Shown: positions 1-8,493 of the stretch, in pieces
How positions within the stretch are numbered: the first letter of the stretch is position 1
Layout of the letters: every line of letters starts with the position of its first letter
Position numbers and translations under genes: made by a program
Assembly (NCBI GenBank): GCA_020636315.1
Contig: JACJYA010000021.1
Location: 52,791 to 116,790, forward strand
Length of the DNA stretch: 64,000 bases
Direction: 5' to 3'
DNA from: Lewinellaceae bacterium
GTDB taxonomy: Bacteria > Bacteroidota > Bacteroidia > Chitinophagales > Saprospiraceae
Notes under the pieces: model-generated
The model's input: only the letters and a program-made list of their open reading frames with translations
The model's database searches: none
Told to the model about the DNA's origin: nothing

Positions 1-112
1 GGTATTTGCCATGGCGGGCGCTGCCGCCCTGCTGATCGCTTTTCTGACAGTGAGCTACCAGAGTGTGCGTACGGCAATGGCCAACCCGGTGGAGGCGTTG
101 AGAAGCGAATAG
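1..112 (+). CDS. ABC transporter permease, C-terminal fragment (FtsX/MacB type)
   Basis: Only the last 36 residues are inside the window, read from base 2 and ending at the TAG at 110-112. They form one hydrophobic segment (AMAGAAALLIAFLTVSY) followed by a short cytoplasmic tail ending ANPVEALRSE. That tail is the usual ending of Bacteroidota MacB/FtsX-type permeases (ANPVxxLRxE), which move lipoproteins, peptides or antibiotics using a separate ATPase. The substrate cannot be judged from this piece. It is truncated by the window edge, not broken. Confidence 0.7.
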   Translation, partial: VFAMAGAAALLIAFLTVSYQSVRTAMANPVEALRSE

Positions 113-605
113 CCGAAGCCCTCAACCAATCAACGAATTGACAGACGGATAGCGGAGGAAGAATTCCTGAATATTCACATCTTTTCCGCCTCTCCAAACC
201 GGTTGTTGGCGATGTAGAAATCACTCGGGCTGCGGCAGCCGTCAAACAGCGCCTCATAATAGCCGGATTCCTCACTCCTTTTCACCGCCCGAAGATACCA
301 GTACTCCGCCGAATCCGGAGTGGAGGCGTTCTCTGCCTTGCGAAATTCCTGGTGGATGGCAGGCCTGCTGGCCGAAATAGCTATGGGCCGCAGCCCAACA
401 TGCCCCGCGCTTTTCTCCGGCCAACTTTGCCAACAATTTGTGGAAAACTTGAAAAAGATTTGTTTCATGAACCGCATCGAAAACCCTAACTTCGGTGTTG
501 TATTCAAAAACCCTTCTTGCAAAACGAAATTCCGATTCGTTGCCCGGCTCCGAAGGAGACGGGTGAAATTCTTTGCCAGATACTTTAAACGAAGGCGAAG
601 CACTT
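113..605. other. Intergenic stretch with one weak minus-strand reading frame
   Basis: About 490 bases lie between the permease stop and the repeat in front of dnaE. A minus-strand frame (603 to 175, 142 codons) contains an ordinary-looking stretch with EYWYLRAVKRSEESGYYEAL, faintly like the last helices of four-helix-bundle (23S rRNA-associated) proteins, but its N-terminal half is rich in Arg, Phe and Asn and looks non-coding. It could be a decayed gene. I do not call it as one. Confidence 0.3.
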
Positions 606-637
606 AATCACTCAATCACTCAATCACTCAATCACTC
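606..637. repeat. Four perfect tandem copies of AATCACTC
   Basis: Four uninterrupted 8-bp units occupy 606-637, ending 10 bases before the dnaE start at 648. The unit length is not a multiple of three, so copy-number change would shift any frame starting upstream (an ATG at 573 is in frame with dnaE through the present copy number) and would change spacing in the leader. Confidence 0.9.
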
Positions 638-647
638 ATTCCCTATC

Positions 648-3600
648 ATGCCAGAGTTCGTACACCTTCACTGCCATACTCAATACTCTCTGCTCGACGG
701 CGCCACGGAGATCGGGGCGATGATGGATAAAGCCGCCCGGGACGGGCAAAAAGGTGTTGCCCTGACCGACCACGGCAATATGTTCGGCGCCTTCAAATTC
801 GTATCCGAAGCGGAGAACCGCGGCTTAAAGCCCATTGTTGGCTGCGAGTTCTATCTGGTCGAAGACCGCCACAAGCAGTCCTTCTCGCGTGCCGCCGGAG
901 AACAGGACAACCGCTACCACCAGTTGCTGCTGGCCAAAAACCAGAAGGGGTATGAAAACCTTTCCAAGCTGTGTTCTCTGGGCTTTATCGAAGGGCTTTA
1001 CGGCAAATTTCCCCGCATCGACAAGGAACTGGTCGAAAAATATCACGAAGGGCTCATCGCCACCAGCTGCTGCATCGGGGCGGAGATCCCTCAGGCCATC
1101 CTGCACGGAAAGCTGGAGGAGGCCGAGGAGAAACTCCGCTGGTGGCTGGACCTTCTGGGAGAAGACTTTTACATCGAACTGCAGCGCCACCGCGGCCTGG
1201 AAAATATAGACGGCCTGGGCGTCAGCCAGGAGGATGTTAACCAGCAATTGCTGAAATTCGCCCGCAAGTACAACATCAAGGTCATCTGCACCAACGACTC
1301 CCACTATCTGGAGGAAGACGATTATCTCCCTCATGATATTCTGTTGTGTATCAACACCAACAGCCTTGTGGAAGAAATGGACCGCTTCAAATTCCCCAGC
1401 TCAGACTTCTACTTTAAGTCGCAGCAGGAGATGAACCAGCTGTTCGGCGATGTGCCCGAGTCCGTCGATAATACGATGGAGATCTTTGACAAGATCGACA
1501 AGCTGACTCTGGCGCGGGACATTCTGCTGCCTGCTTTCCCCCTGCCGAAAGGCTTTAAGGACCAGGACGACTACCTGCGCCACCTTACTTTCGAAGGGGC
1601 GAAGCGCCGCTACGGCTCCATCACTCCCGATATAAAAGAGCGCCTGGATTTTGAGTTGTCGGTCATTAAAAACTCCGGCTATCCCGGCTACTTCCTCATC
1701 GTCCAGGATTTTACCACTACCGCCCGGCAGATGGGGGTTTCGGTAGGGCCGGGGCGGGGTTCGGCTGCCGGCTCGGCGGTGGCCTACTGCATCGGCATCA
1801 CCAACGTTGACCCCATCAAGTACGACCTGCTGTTCGAGCGTTTCCTCAATCCGGAGCGGGTCTCCATGCCGGATATCGATATCGACTTTGACGACGAAGG
1901 GCGCCAGAAAGTGATCGACTATGTGATCGAAAAATACGGGCGCAACCAGGTGGCGCAGATCGTCACCTACGGCACTATGGCGGCCAAGATGTCGCTGCGC
2001 GATGTGGGCCGGGTGCTCAACGTGCCTCTGCCGGAAGTGGATAAAGTGGCAAAAACTTTCCCCGCTCACCTGAAGGCCTCTCTTCGCGGCGTTCTGGCGC
2101 CGGGAGATGTGGATTCCAAACTCAAAGACGTGCTCAACTCGGAAGAACTGGAGAAAGCCTACCAGTTTCGCCAGTTGGCCGAAGGGCAGGACACGATCGG
2201 TGAGATGATCCGCACGGCCCAGAAACTGGAGGGTTCTGTGCGCAATACCGGTATCCACGCCTGCGGGGTAGTCATCACTCCGGATGAGATCACCAAGTAC
2301 GTACCCGTTAAAGCGGACAAGGAAACGGGCATGCTCGTCTCCCAGTTCGACAACAGCGTGGCCGAGGCCGCCGGCCTGCTTAAGATGGACTTCCTCGGGC
2401 TCAAAACCCTGACCATCATCAAGGATGCCGTGCGCATGGTGGAAGAGAACCACGGCATCGAACTGGACATGGACGAAGTGCCGCTGGATGACGAGAAGAC
2501 CTATGAGCTCTTCCAGCGCGGTGACACGGTCGGCATCTTCCAGTACGAATCCCACGGGATGCAGAAGTACATGAAGGAACTGAAGCCGACGGAATTTGAG
2601 GACCTGATCGCCATGAACGCTCTCTATCGGCCGGGGCCACTGGAATACATCCCTGAGTTCATCGACCGCAAGCACGGCCGCAAGCCGGTAACCTACGACT
2701 TGCCGGACATGGAAGAGTACCTCCGGGAAACCTACGGGATCACGGTGTACCAGGAGCAGGTTATGCTCCTCTCCCAGAAACTGGCCAACTTCACCAAGGG
2801 CCAGGCCGACCGCCTCCGAAAGGGGATGGGGAAAAAGAAAAAGAAGGAGATCGACGCCCTTTACCCCCTCTTCATCGAAGGGGGCACCCAAAACGGCCAC
2901 CCCAAAGGGGTGCTGGACAAGGTGTGGAAAGACTGGGAGGCCTTTGCTTCCTACGCCTTCAACAAGTCGCACTCGACCTGCTACGCCTTTGTGGCCTTTC
3001 AGACGGCCTACCTCAAGGCGCATTACCCGGCCGAGTTCATGGCCAGCGTGCTGACGCACAATAAGAACGACATCTCCAAGATTACCTTCTTTCTGCAGGA
3101 GTGCAAGCGCATGGGCCTGGAGGTGCTGGGCCCGAGCGTGAACGAATCCGTTTCCGACTTTTCCGTAAACAAGGACGGCCACATCCGTTTCGGCCTGTCG
3201 GCCCTGAAGGGAGTAGGAGAGGGGCCGGTAGAGGAGATACTGAAAGAACGGGAAGAAAATGGCTCCTTCGAGAGCCTCTTTGACATGGTGCGCCGCCTCA
3301 GCCTGCGCGCCGTCAACAAAAAGGTGCTGGAGAGCCTTGCCTTCGGGGGCGGTTTCGACTGCTTTGAAGGAATTACGCGTTCTCAGTATTTTGCTCCTTC
3401 CGATAAATACGACACCCTGCTCGAACACGCTCTGCGCTACGGCAATGCCTATCAGGCACAGAAAGCCCAGGCCGTTAATTCTCTCTTTGGAGAAACAGAA
3501 GAAGTAATGGTGCCCGAGCCGGGCATACCCGAGCGCCCTCCCTGGCCGCTGATCGAAAAGCTCAACAATGAAAAGGCCGTCACCGGCATTTATGTCAGCG

Positions 3601-4181
3601 GCCACCCACTGGATGACTACCGCCTGGAGGTGGAGAACTTCACAAGCTGTCCATTGAGCGAGGTTGACGACAACCAGAACCGCCAGGGGCTCAACCTGGC
3701 CGGTATGGTGACTCTGGCCCGCCACCTGGTCAGCCGCAATGGCAACGGCTGGGGTATTTTCGAGCTGAGTGATTACAACGGTTCCTATGAGTTCAAACTC
3801 TTCGGAGAGGATTATCAGAAGTTCAAGCACCTTTTTGAAGAGGGGAAAGCCCTGTTCCTGAAAACGGGCTGGCAGCGCAGCTGGCGGGGCGACGGCATGG
3901 AACTGAAGGTCAAAGATGTAAAATTGCTGGAAGGCATCGCCGAGAACCTGGCCAGCTCCATCACCCTCAGGCTGCCGGTGGAAACCATCACCACCGACTT
4001 TGTCAACCGCATCGATGAGCTTTGCCAACAACACAAAGGGCCGCACCGCCTGCGGATGGAACTGCTGGACAAATCCAAACGCCTCCGCCTCGCCATGGCC
4101 GCCAAAGAACGCAAGGTGAACGCCACCAACGGCTTTATCGCAGAGCTGGAAAAGCTGGGGGTGAAATATCAGGTGAGTTGA
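648..4181 (+). CDS. dnaE: DNA polymerase III alpha subunit
   Basis: Replicative polymerase subunit, 1177 residues, normal for DnaE. It opens with the PHP domain (HLHCHTQYSLLDG at about residues 6-18). The polymerase active-site motif PDIDIDFDD lies at residues 408-416 (catalytic D409 and D411), and the third carboxylate is D581 in KMDFLGL. A QAVNSLFG segment near residue 941 resembles the internal beta-clamp-binding motif. A C-terminal OB fold follows from about 1010, and the tail is short. The start at 648 (MPEFVHLHCH) is chosen because family members begin right at the PHP strand; the in-frame ATG at 573 would add 25 residues encoded partly by a tandem repeat. It stands alone, with no replication genes beside it. 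Confidence 0.97.
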   Translation: MPEFVHLHCHTQYSLLDGATEIGAMMDKAARDGQKGVALTDHGNMFGAFKFVSEAENRGLKPIVGCEFYLVEDRHKQSFSRAAGEQDNRYHQLLLAKNQKGYENLSKLCSLGFIEGLYGKFPRIDKELVEKYHEGLIATSCCIGAEIPQAILHGKLEEAEEKLRWWLDLLGEDFYIELQRHRGLENIDGLGVSQEDVNQQLLKFARKYNIKVICTNDSHYLEEDDYLPHDILLCINTNSLVEEMDRFKFPSSDFYFKSQQEMNQLFGDVPESVDNTMEIFDKIDKLTLARDILLPAFPLPKGFKDQDDYLRHLTFEGAKRRYGSITPDIKERLDFELSVIKNSGYPGYFLIVQDFTTTARQMGVSVGPGRGSAAGSAVAYCIGITNVDPIKYDLLFERFLNPERVSMPDIDIDFDDEGRQKVIDYVIEKYGRNQVAQIVTYGTMAAKMSLRDVGRVLNVPLPEVDKVAKTFPAHLKASLRGVLAPGDVDSKLKDVLNSEELEKAYQFRQLAEGQDTIGEMIRTAQKLEGSVRNTGIHACGVVITPDEITKYVPVKADKETGMLVSQFDNSVAEAAGLLKMDFLGLKTLTIIKDAVRMVEENHGIELDMDEVPLDDEKTYELFQRGDTVGIFQYESHGMQKYMKELKPTEFEDLIAMNALYRPGPLEYIPEFIDRKHGRKPVTYDLPDMEEYLRETYGITVYQEQVMLLSQKLANFTKGQADRLRKGMGKKKKKEIDALYPLFIEGGTQNGHPKGVLDKVWKDWEAFASYAFNKSHSTCYAFVAFQTAYLKAHYPAEFMASVLTHNKNDISKITFFLQECKRMGLEVLGPSVNESVSDFSVNKDGHIRFGLSALKGVGEGPVEEILKEREENGSFESLFDMVRRLSLRAVNKKVLESLAFGGGFDCFEGITRSQYFAPSDKYDTLLEHALRYGNAYQAQKAQAVNSLFGETEEVMVPEPGIPERPPWPLIEKLNNEKAVTGIYVSGHPLDDYRLEVENFTSCPLSEVDDNQNRQGLNLAGMVTLARHLVSRNGNGWGIFELSDYNGSYEFKLFGEDYQKFKHLFEEGKALFLKTGWQRSWRGDGMELKVKDVKLLEGIAENLASSITLRLPVETITTDFVNRIDELCQQHKGPHRLRMELLDKSKRLRLAMAAKERKVNATNGFIAELEKLGVKYQVS

Positions 4182-4238
4182 AGGTTTGGGATTTTTTACG
4201 TTTGATGTGCATTCAGTAGCACACCAATCAAATATCAA

Positions 4239-4311
4239 GGGACTGTTCATAGTTCCTGGTTCCAGAAACCCAGAAACCCCAGAAACCAGAAACCCAGAAA
4301 CAATCCCGTGC
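4239..4311 (+). repeat. Diverged copy of the GGGACTGTTCATAG dispersed repeat
   Basis: Begins with GGGACTGTTCATAGTTCCTG exactly as in the copy at 41487 and close to the one at 39335. It then changes into short imperfect AGAAACCC units (4263-4303) instead of the hairpin and 3' half seen in the other two. It lies in the intergenic region after dnaE. A minus-strand frame across it (4446-4228) only translates the repeat and is not a gene. Confidence 0.75.
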
Positions 4312-4479
4312 CCACTCCTCTCCTCTACAACGCCCATCGCCCCTACCTGCCTGACCCCCTGACTCGCACGTCCTGAAGGCAACCTCCTGCATACAGGCGG
4401 GTATCGGCTTCTCACCTGTCGGCAGAACAAAGAGGCCGTCCGGCATCCTATTCTTCGGGGCCGGTTTTTGAAATAGCTG

Positions 4480-4623
4480 ATAGTAAAACTATCTATTTTT
4501 TTTCAGGGGAGCTTCCCAAAAACGGATTCTGTTTTATCCTGAATTTGTATTTTCGGAAAAAATCGCAAAAAGGCATTTTTTGTGAACAGAAAACCCGATA
4601 TGTTGTTTTAATAGTAAAACTAT
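4480..4623. promoter_or_regulatory. Two copies of the palindrome ATAGTAAAACTAT upstream of the TPR gene
   Basis: The same 13-bp sequence, symmetric in its arms ATAGT/ACTAT around AAA, occurs at 4480-4492 and 4611-4623, 131 bases apart (start to start), in an AT-rich stretch before the start at 4666. Repeated palindromes at such spacing may be protein-binding sites. No clean TAnnTTTG promoter is visible here, so the assignment is tentative. Confidence 0.4.
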
Positions 4624-4665
4624 TATTAATTATAGTTTTTCTTTTTATCAGAAATAAAACAAGCC

Positions 4666-5970
4666 ATGTGCAATCGCCGGATTCAAGATATTTTCATTCT
4701 AATCTGTTTTTATTTAGGTGCTGCTGGGCTTAGTGCCCAGCAGCCACAACTTGACATGATCCAGTCGCGGGTAAGCGATAACCCGGTAGTGGCCGGAGAA
4801 GGTATAACCCGGCACCTCATCATGGGGGATAACCTGATGGCGCAGGGCAAATTCGAGAACGCTATTCTGTCTTACGACAATGCGGTAGCTCAGAACCCCT
4901 ATTTTGCGGAAGCTTACATCAAACGGGCGATCGCCAAATACCGCCTGGGGCGGCTGTCGGAAGCCCGGCAGGATTATTCTTTTGCTACCCGGATCAACCC
5001 TTATGTGGGCGACCTCTACGGCTACGGCAACAACCTGCGAAAGCTGAAGGTCCTGGCTTTTGAGCCTTATCAAATGGCGGGGCGCCTAAGCCTGGGCCGC
5101 CGACTGGAATATTACGAGAACCTCCTGGAGCCGGCTTACGGTGCAGAAGGCTCCATGGATATCAACTCCCGGATCGGGGCCCTTACAACACTTATTGAGC
5201 AATTTCCTAATTCCTCCGGCTACCGGATGCAGCGCGCTGTATTGTACATCCGGCTGGGAGAACACCAACGCGCTATCGATGGGCTGAACGCTGCTCTGGC
5301 CATTGAGCCCGACAATGCTCTTGCGTACAACCTTATGGGCCTGGCTTATCAGGAGAATGAGGCTTTGGAACCGGCGGAAAAAGCCTTCGAAAAGGCCATT
5401 GAACTGGAACCCGGCCTGGCAGCCGGATACTACAGCCTCGGGGTGGTCCGGCAACAGGAAATGCGGTACCAGGAAGCTCTTGAACTGTTCGATAAAGCTA
5501 CAGCGCTGGACGAGAGCCTGCAAGTAGCCTACTTCCACCGTGCGCTGGTACACAAGGCAATGGGTAATGTCGATGCGGCTATGCAGGACTACAGCCGGAT
5601 ACTCGGGCAAGACGGAGCAGCGGCGCCGCAGATTTGGCTCAACCGGGGCATCACCAGGAAAATGTCGGGCGATATTATGGGTGCTCTCGCGGATATTGAA
5701 CGCGCCATCAGCCTGTCCGGCGAAGAAGATGCCGTACTCTACAAGATGAGAGGAAATATTTACCTGCTGCTGGGTAACTATCTGGCGGCAGAGTTGGACT
5801 ATACGCGTTCCGTCGGGATCGACCCTTCCTTCGCCGAAGCCTATTACAACCGGGGCATTGCCAGAATACTGGCTTATAACCGCCCGGATGCCTGCCTCGA
5901 TTTTCAGGAAAGTGTGGAACTGGGGTACGGCCGGGGAGAGGAGCAAATACAGTATCTGTGTTCATATTAA
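4666..5970 (+). CDS. Secreted tetratricopeptide-repeat protein
   Basis: 434 residues. The N-terminus (MCNRRIQDIFILICFYLGAA, then GLSAQQ) is a signal peptide with cleavage likely after SA. The rest is a TPR solenoid with about nine repeats, clearest at residues 60-110 (FENAILSYDNAVAQNPYFAEAY) and 190-330 (consecutive units ending in IEPDNALAYNLMGLAYQ, LEPGLAAGYYSLGVV, LDESLQVAYFHRALV). TPRs bind partner proteins; no catalytic domain is present, so the partner is unknown. It is transcribed alone behind a 480-base gap holding a palindromic direct repeat. It probably resides in the periplasm. Confidence 0.85.
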   Translation: MCNRRIQDIFILICFYLGAAGLSAQQPQLDMIQSRVSDNPVVAGEGITRHLIMGDNLMAQGKFENAILSYDNAVAQNPYFAEAYIKRAIAKYRLGRLSEARQDYSFATRINPYVGDLYGYGNNLRKLKVLAFEPYQMAGRLSLGRRLEYYENLLEPAYGAEGSMDINSRIGALTTLIEQFPNSSGYRMQRAVLYIRLGEHQRAIDGLNAALAIEPDNALAYNLMGLAYQENEALEPAEKAFEKAIELEPGLAAGYYSLGVVRQQEMRYQEALELFDKATALDESLQVAYFHRALVHKAMGNVDAAMQDYSRILGQDGAAAPQIWLNRGITRKMSGDIMGALADIERAISLSGEEDAVLYKMRGNIYLLLGNYLAAELDYTRSVGIDPSFAEAYYNRGIARILAYNRPDACLDFQESVELGYGRGEEQIQYLCSY

Positions 5971-6134
5971 TAAACCGGAGAGAAAATGTTCATTAGATAA
6001 ATATCAGGCGCCGGGCCGGGATAAAAGGCGGCGTTGAAATGATGCAAAACAGCCCTGACTGATCCCGCCGCTAACCCGGCTCCGCCCTGGCCAATCTGAA
6101 TATTCCCTTCTATTCACCATAAAATTGATGTGCT

Positions 6135-6956
6135 ATGAAGAAAGTTATGTCTTATGCCATAACAATGGCTGTATTTGCCTTGCTGCTGAGCAGCTGCACC
6201 GTCGTCCGCCAGGGAGAGGTCGGTGTGAAGCGGACTTTCGGAAAATATGCCGACCGCCCTTACATGGAAGGGCTGAAGGTTTACAATCCCTTTACTTCAA
6301 CCATTGTAAAGGTTCCGGTACAGACGGAGAACATGGAGGTGTCGCTGAACCTGCCGTCCAGGGAAGGGCTTAACATCCGGGCGGAGATATCCATTTTGTA
6401 CAATATTCAGTCCACTCAAGCGCCGGACCTCCTGCGCAATATCGGAGGAAATTACGAGAACAATGTAATCCTTCCCGTTTTCCGCTCAGCCGTAGCGGAT
6501 GTATCCGCCCGCTTCTATGCCAAGGACATGCATACCGGTGAACGAGGAACCATCGAAGGGGCCATTCAGCAGCAAATGACAAAGCTGCTCGACGGTAGGG
6601 GCATTATCATTGAAGCCGTGCTCATCAAGAGTATTCAGCTGCCGCCCAACCTGGCGCGGGCCATAGAGGAGAAACTGGAGGCTGAACAGCGCGCCCTGCG
6701 CATGGAGTTCGTACTCCAGGAAGAACGCCGTGAGGCCGAACGCAAACGCATACAGGCCGAAGGGGTCCGCGACGCCCAGAACATCATCAGCCAGGGACTG
6801 GACCCGCAGGTGCTGCAGTTTAAGTCGATCGAGGCCTTTTTGGAGCTGGCCAAATCGCCCAACACCAAAGTCATCATTTCCGATGGCGACCTGCCGGTTC
6901 TCCTGGGGCCCGAAGGCACGGAGGCCGTGCCCAGCAATACCGGCCTGAGAAGATAA
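6135..6956 (+). CDS. Prohibitin/SPFH (band 7) family lipoprotein
   Basis: 273 residues. The N-terminus MKKVMSYAITMAVFALLLSSC is a signal sequence with a lipobox (LSSC, Cys21), so lipid anchoring rather than the usual transmembrane anchor is likely. An SPFH domain follows (GEVGVKRTFGKY from about residue 28, LNIRAEISILYNI near 80, through IKSIQLPPNLARAIEEKLEAEQ near 180), then a helical coiled-coil stretch with QEERREAERKRIQAEGVRDA, the typical prohibitin C-terminal segment. SPFH proteins form ring scaffolds at membranes and often control proteases. No NfeD-like partner or FtsH gene is adjacent. A strong terminator follows at 6995. Confidence 0.88.
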   Translation: MKKVMSYAITMAVFALLLSSCTVVRQGEVGVKRTFGKYADRPYMEGLKVYNPFTSTIVKVPVQTENMEVSLNLPSREGLNIRAEISILYNIQSTQAPDLLRNIGGNYENNVILPVFRSAVADVSARFYAKDMHTGERGTIEGAIQQQMTKLLDGRGIIIEAVLIKSIQLPPNLARAIEEKLEAEQRALRMEFVLQEERREAERKRIQAEGVRDAQNIISQGLDPQVLQFKSIEAFLELAKSPNTKVIISDGDLPVLLGPEGTEAVPSNTGLRR

Positions 6957-6994
6957 ACTTTCCTTTCGACTGACCAAGTTCGTTTTTTCCTGAT

Positions 6995-7031
6995 GCGGGG
7001 CTGTTTTTCAGAAAAAGCCCCGCTTTTTTTT
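6995..7031 (+). terminator. Rho-independent terminator after the prohibitin-like gene
   Basis: Stem GCGGGGCT (6995-7002) pairs with AGCCCCGC (7016-7023) across a 13-base loop and is followed by eight T residues (7024-7031). It separates the SPFH gene from the aldolase gene at 7080. Confidence 0.85.
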
Positions 7032-7079
7032 GGCGGATTTGATAATTTGTCCTTTATTTTTCAATTTCATCTGCCATTT

Positions 7080-7976
7080 ATGCCCGAACTCAATATCACC
7101 GGCGTCATTCCTCCCATGATCACCCCCTTTACCCGGGATGGTGAGCTGGGCCTGTCCGCCCATGCCTCCAATGTAGAAAGATGGAACCAGGCCGGCCTGC
7201 GGGGCTACCTCGTCCTGGGGTCCAACAGCGAAGCCGTTTTTCTGAACGAAAAAGAAAAGCTGCGACTGATCGAATGCACCCGGAATGCCGCCAGGGAAGA
7301 GCACCTCATTCTGGCCGGCGCCGGGATGGAATCGACCAGGGAGTCTGTTCACCTCACAAAAGAAGCTGCCAAAGCCGGAGCTCATGCAGCGTTGATCATA
7401 ACTCCCTCTTTCTACCAGGGGCAGATGAAGGATGAAGCCCAGGTCAATCATTTTAAGGCCATTGCCGATGCATCTCCCATTCCGGTCCTGATGTATAACG
7501 TCACCAAATACACCGGCATCAACCTTTCTCCCGGGGCGGTGGGCGTGCTCAGCCGGCATCCGAATATCATTGGGATGAAGGACAGCTCCGGTAGTATTCC
7601 CCAACTGGTGCAATATCAGGCAGCGGCGGCCGAAGATTTTACCATTCTGGTGGGAACGGCCTCTGCCTGGTACCCCGCCCTGATGATGGGCGTTTCCGGC
7701 GCCATCATGGCGCTGGCCAATTGTGCTCCCGGCGAGTGTGTTCGCGTTCAGCAATGGTTTGAAGATGGCCGGAAGGCAGAAGCCGAGAAACTCTACCGCC
7801 GCCTGTTTCCCGTCAACCAGGCCGTAACGGCTACTTATGGCATCGCCGGCCTGAAATACGCCTGTACCCTGCGCGGTTATGAAGGAGGGTTTGTCAGGAG
7901 CCCCCTTCCCGAACTTACCGAAAAGGAAAAAGGGGAGGTGAAGGCGATCCTGGAAGAGGCAGGGCTGCTGGAGTAG
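7080..7976 (+). CDS. Dihydrodipicolinate synthase-superfamily aldolase/lyase
   Basis: 298 residues of a Schiff-base TIM-barrel lyase. The lysine in IIGMKDSSG is K167 and the tyrosine in MYNVTKYTG is Y139; the spacing of 28 equals that of the DapA pair. The carboxylate-binding loop reads GSNSEAV (residues 40-47) instead of DapA's GSTGE, and with the AGxxESTRE loop suggests a 4-hydroxy-2-oxoglutarate aldolase or other pyruvate-dependent lyase rather than the lysine-pathway enzyme. The substrate is inference. The start at 7080 (MPELNITGVIPP) is preferred because residues encoded upstream (6993-7079) come from the terminator. The stop codon touches the left arm of the repeat element at 7977. Confidence 0.88.
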   Translation: MPELNITGVIPPMITPFTRDGELGLSAHASNVERWNQAGLRGYLVLGSNSEAVFLNEKEKLRLIECTRNAAREEHLILAGAGMESTRESVHLTKEAAKAGAHAALIITPSFYQGQMKDEAQVNHFKAIADASPIPVLMYNVTKYTGINLSPGAVGVLSRHPNIIGMKDSSGSIPQLVQYQAAAAEDFTILVGTASAWYPALMMGVSGAIMALANCAPGECVRVQQWFEDGRKAEAEKLYRRLFPVNQAVTATYGIAGLKYACTLRGYEGGFVRSPLPELTEKEKGEVKAILEEAGLLE

Positions 7977-8310
7977 AATGTCGTCAATTTAAGAGCTTGT
8001 CAGATGGCGACTCTGAGTTCGCCTTTTGACTCCGGGAAGCCGCTAAAACATGAGTCATCCCAAATTTCAAAATGATATCCTCTGGGATATTATTTCAGGC
8101 CTTCAGCCTGAGTTATCTGCTTCTTTCAGGCTTGGGGCGGTGCCCCAAGCTGCAATTTGTCAGGCTTTCAGCCTGAAAGGCTGTTACATTGATGCCCCGG
8201 GCTTCGCCCGGGGAAGATAATTCCAGCCCAAATTTCAGGCTGAAGGCCTGAAATAAAATTCGGGATGACTCATGTAACGCGGCTGTTACTTTCCTTAAGT
8301 TGACGACATT
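7977..8310. repeat. 334-bp fold-back element made of nested inverted repeats
   Basis: Outer arms AATGTCGTCAATTTAAG (7977-7993) and its complement (8294-8310) match at 16 of 17 positions. Inside lie perfect 14-bp arms (ACATGAGTCATCCC, 8048-8061 with 8262-8275) and perfect 20-bp arms (8092-8111 with 8235-8254). The centre carries three hairpins: GCTTGGGGC/GCCCCAAGC (8130-8150), CAGGCTttcAGCCTG (8161-8175) and CCCCGGGC/GCCCGGGG (8195-8213). No transposase frame is present. It resembles a compound REP/MITE-like element, and its left arm begins immediately after the aldolase stop codon. Confidence 0.88.
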
Positions 8311-8493
8311 ACTCCTGAGGAAGGGGCCAGACAAGTAATAATTTTCTCCTGGTCCTGCCTTTTTCGCAACCCTGTCCCCCCCAATCATCACAAAAAAGAG
8401 ATAATTTATTCCAATGCTGTGCGTTTTCAGGTTTGAACCAAAGGATATCCTGCTGGTTCTACTATCGTTAGAAACGATGCAAAAAAGCTTTTT

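Noticed and set aside
1401..4430. 1009-codon minus-strand reading frame opposite dnaE
   Set aside because: It lies antisense to a clear DnaE; the composition (His/Val/Leu/Gln-rich, no domain) is that of a mirror frame in GC-rich DNA.
4228..4446. 72-codon minus-strand frame after dnaE
   Set aside because: Its C-terminal half just translates the dispersed repeat (VSGFWGFWVSG), typical of non-coding repeat DNA.
7080..7976. Assigning the aldolase as dapA of lysine synthesis
   Set aside because: The carboxylate-binding loop is GSNSEAV rather than GSTGE and no lysine or peptidoglycan precursor gene is adjacent, so only the superfamily is stated.
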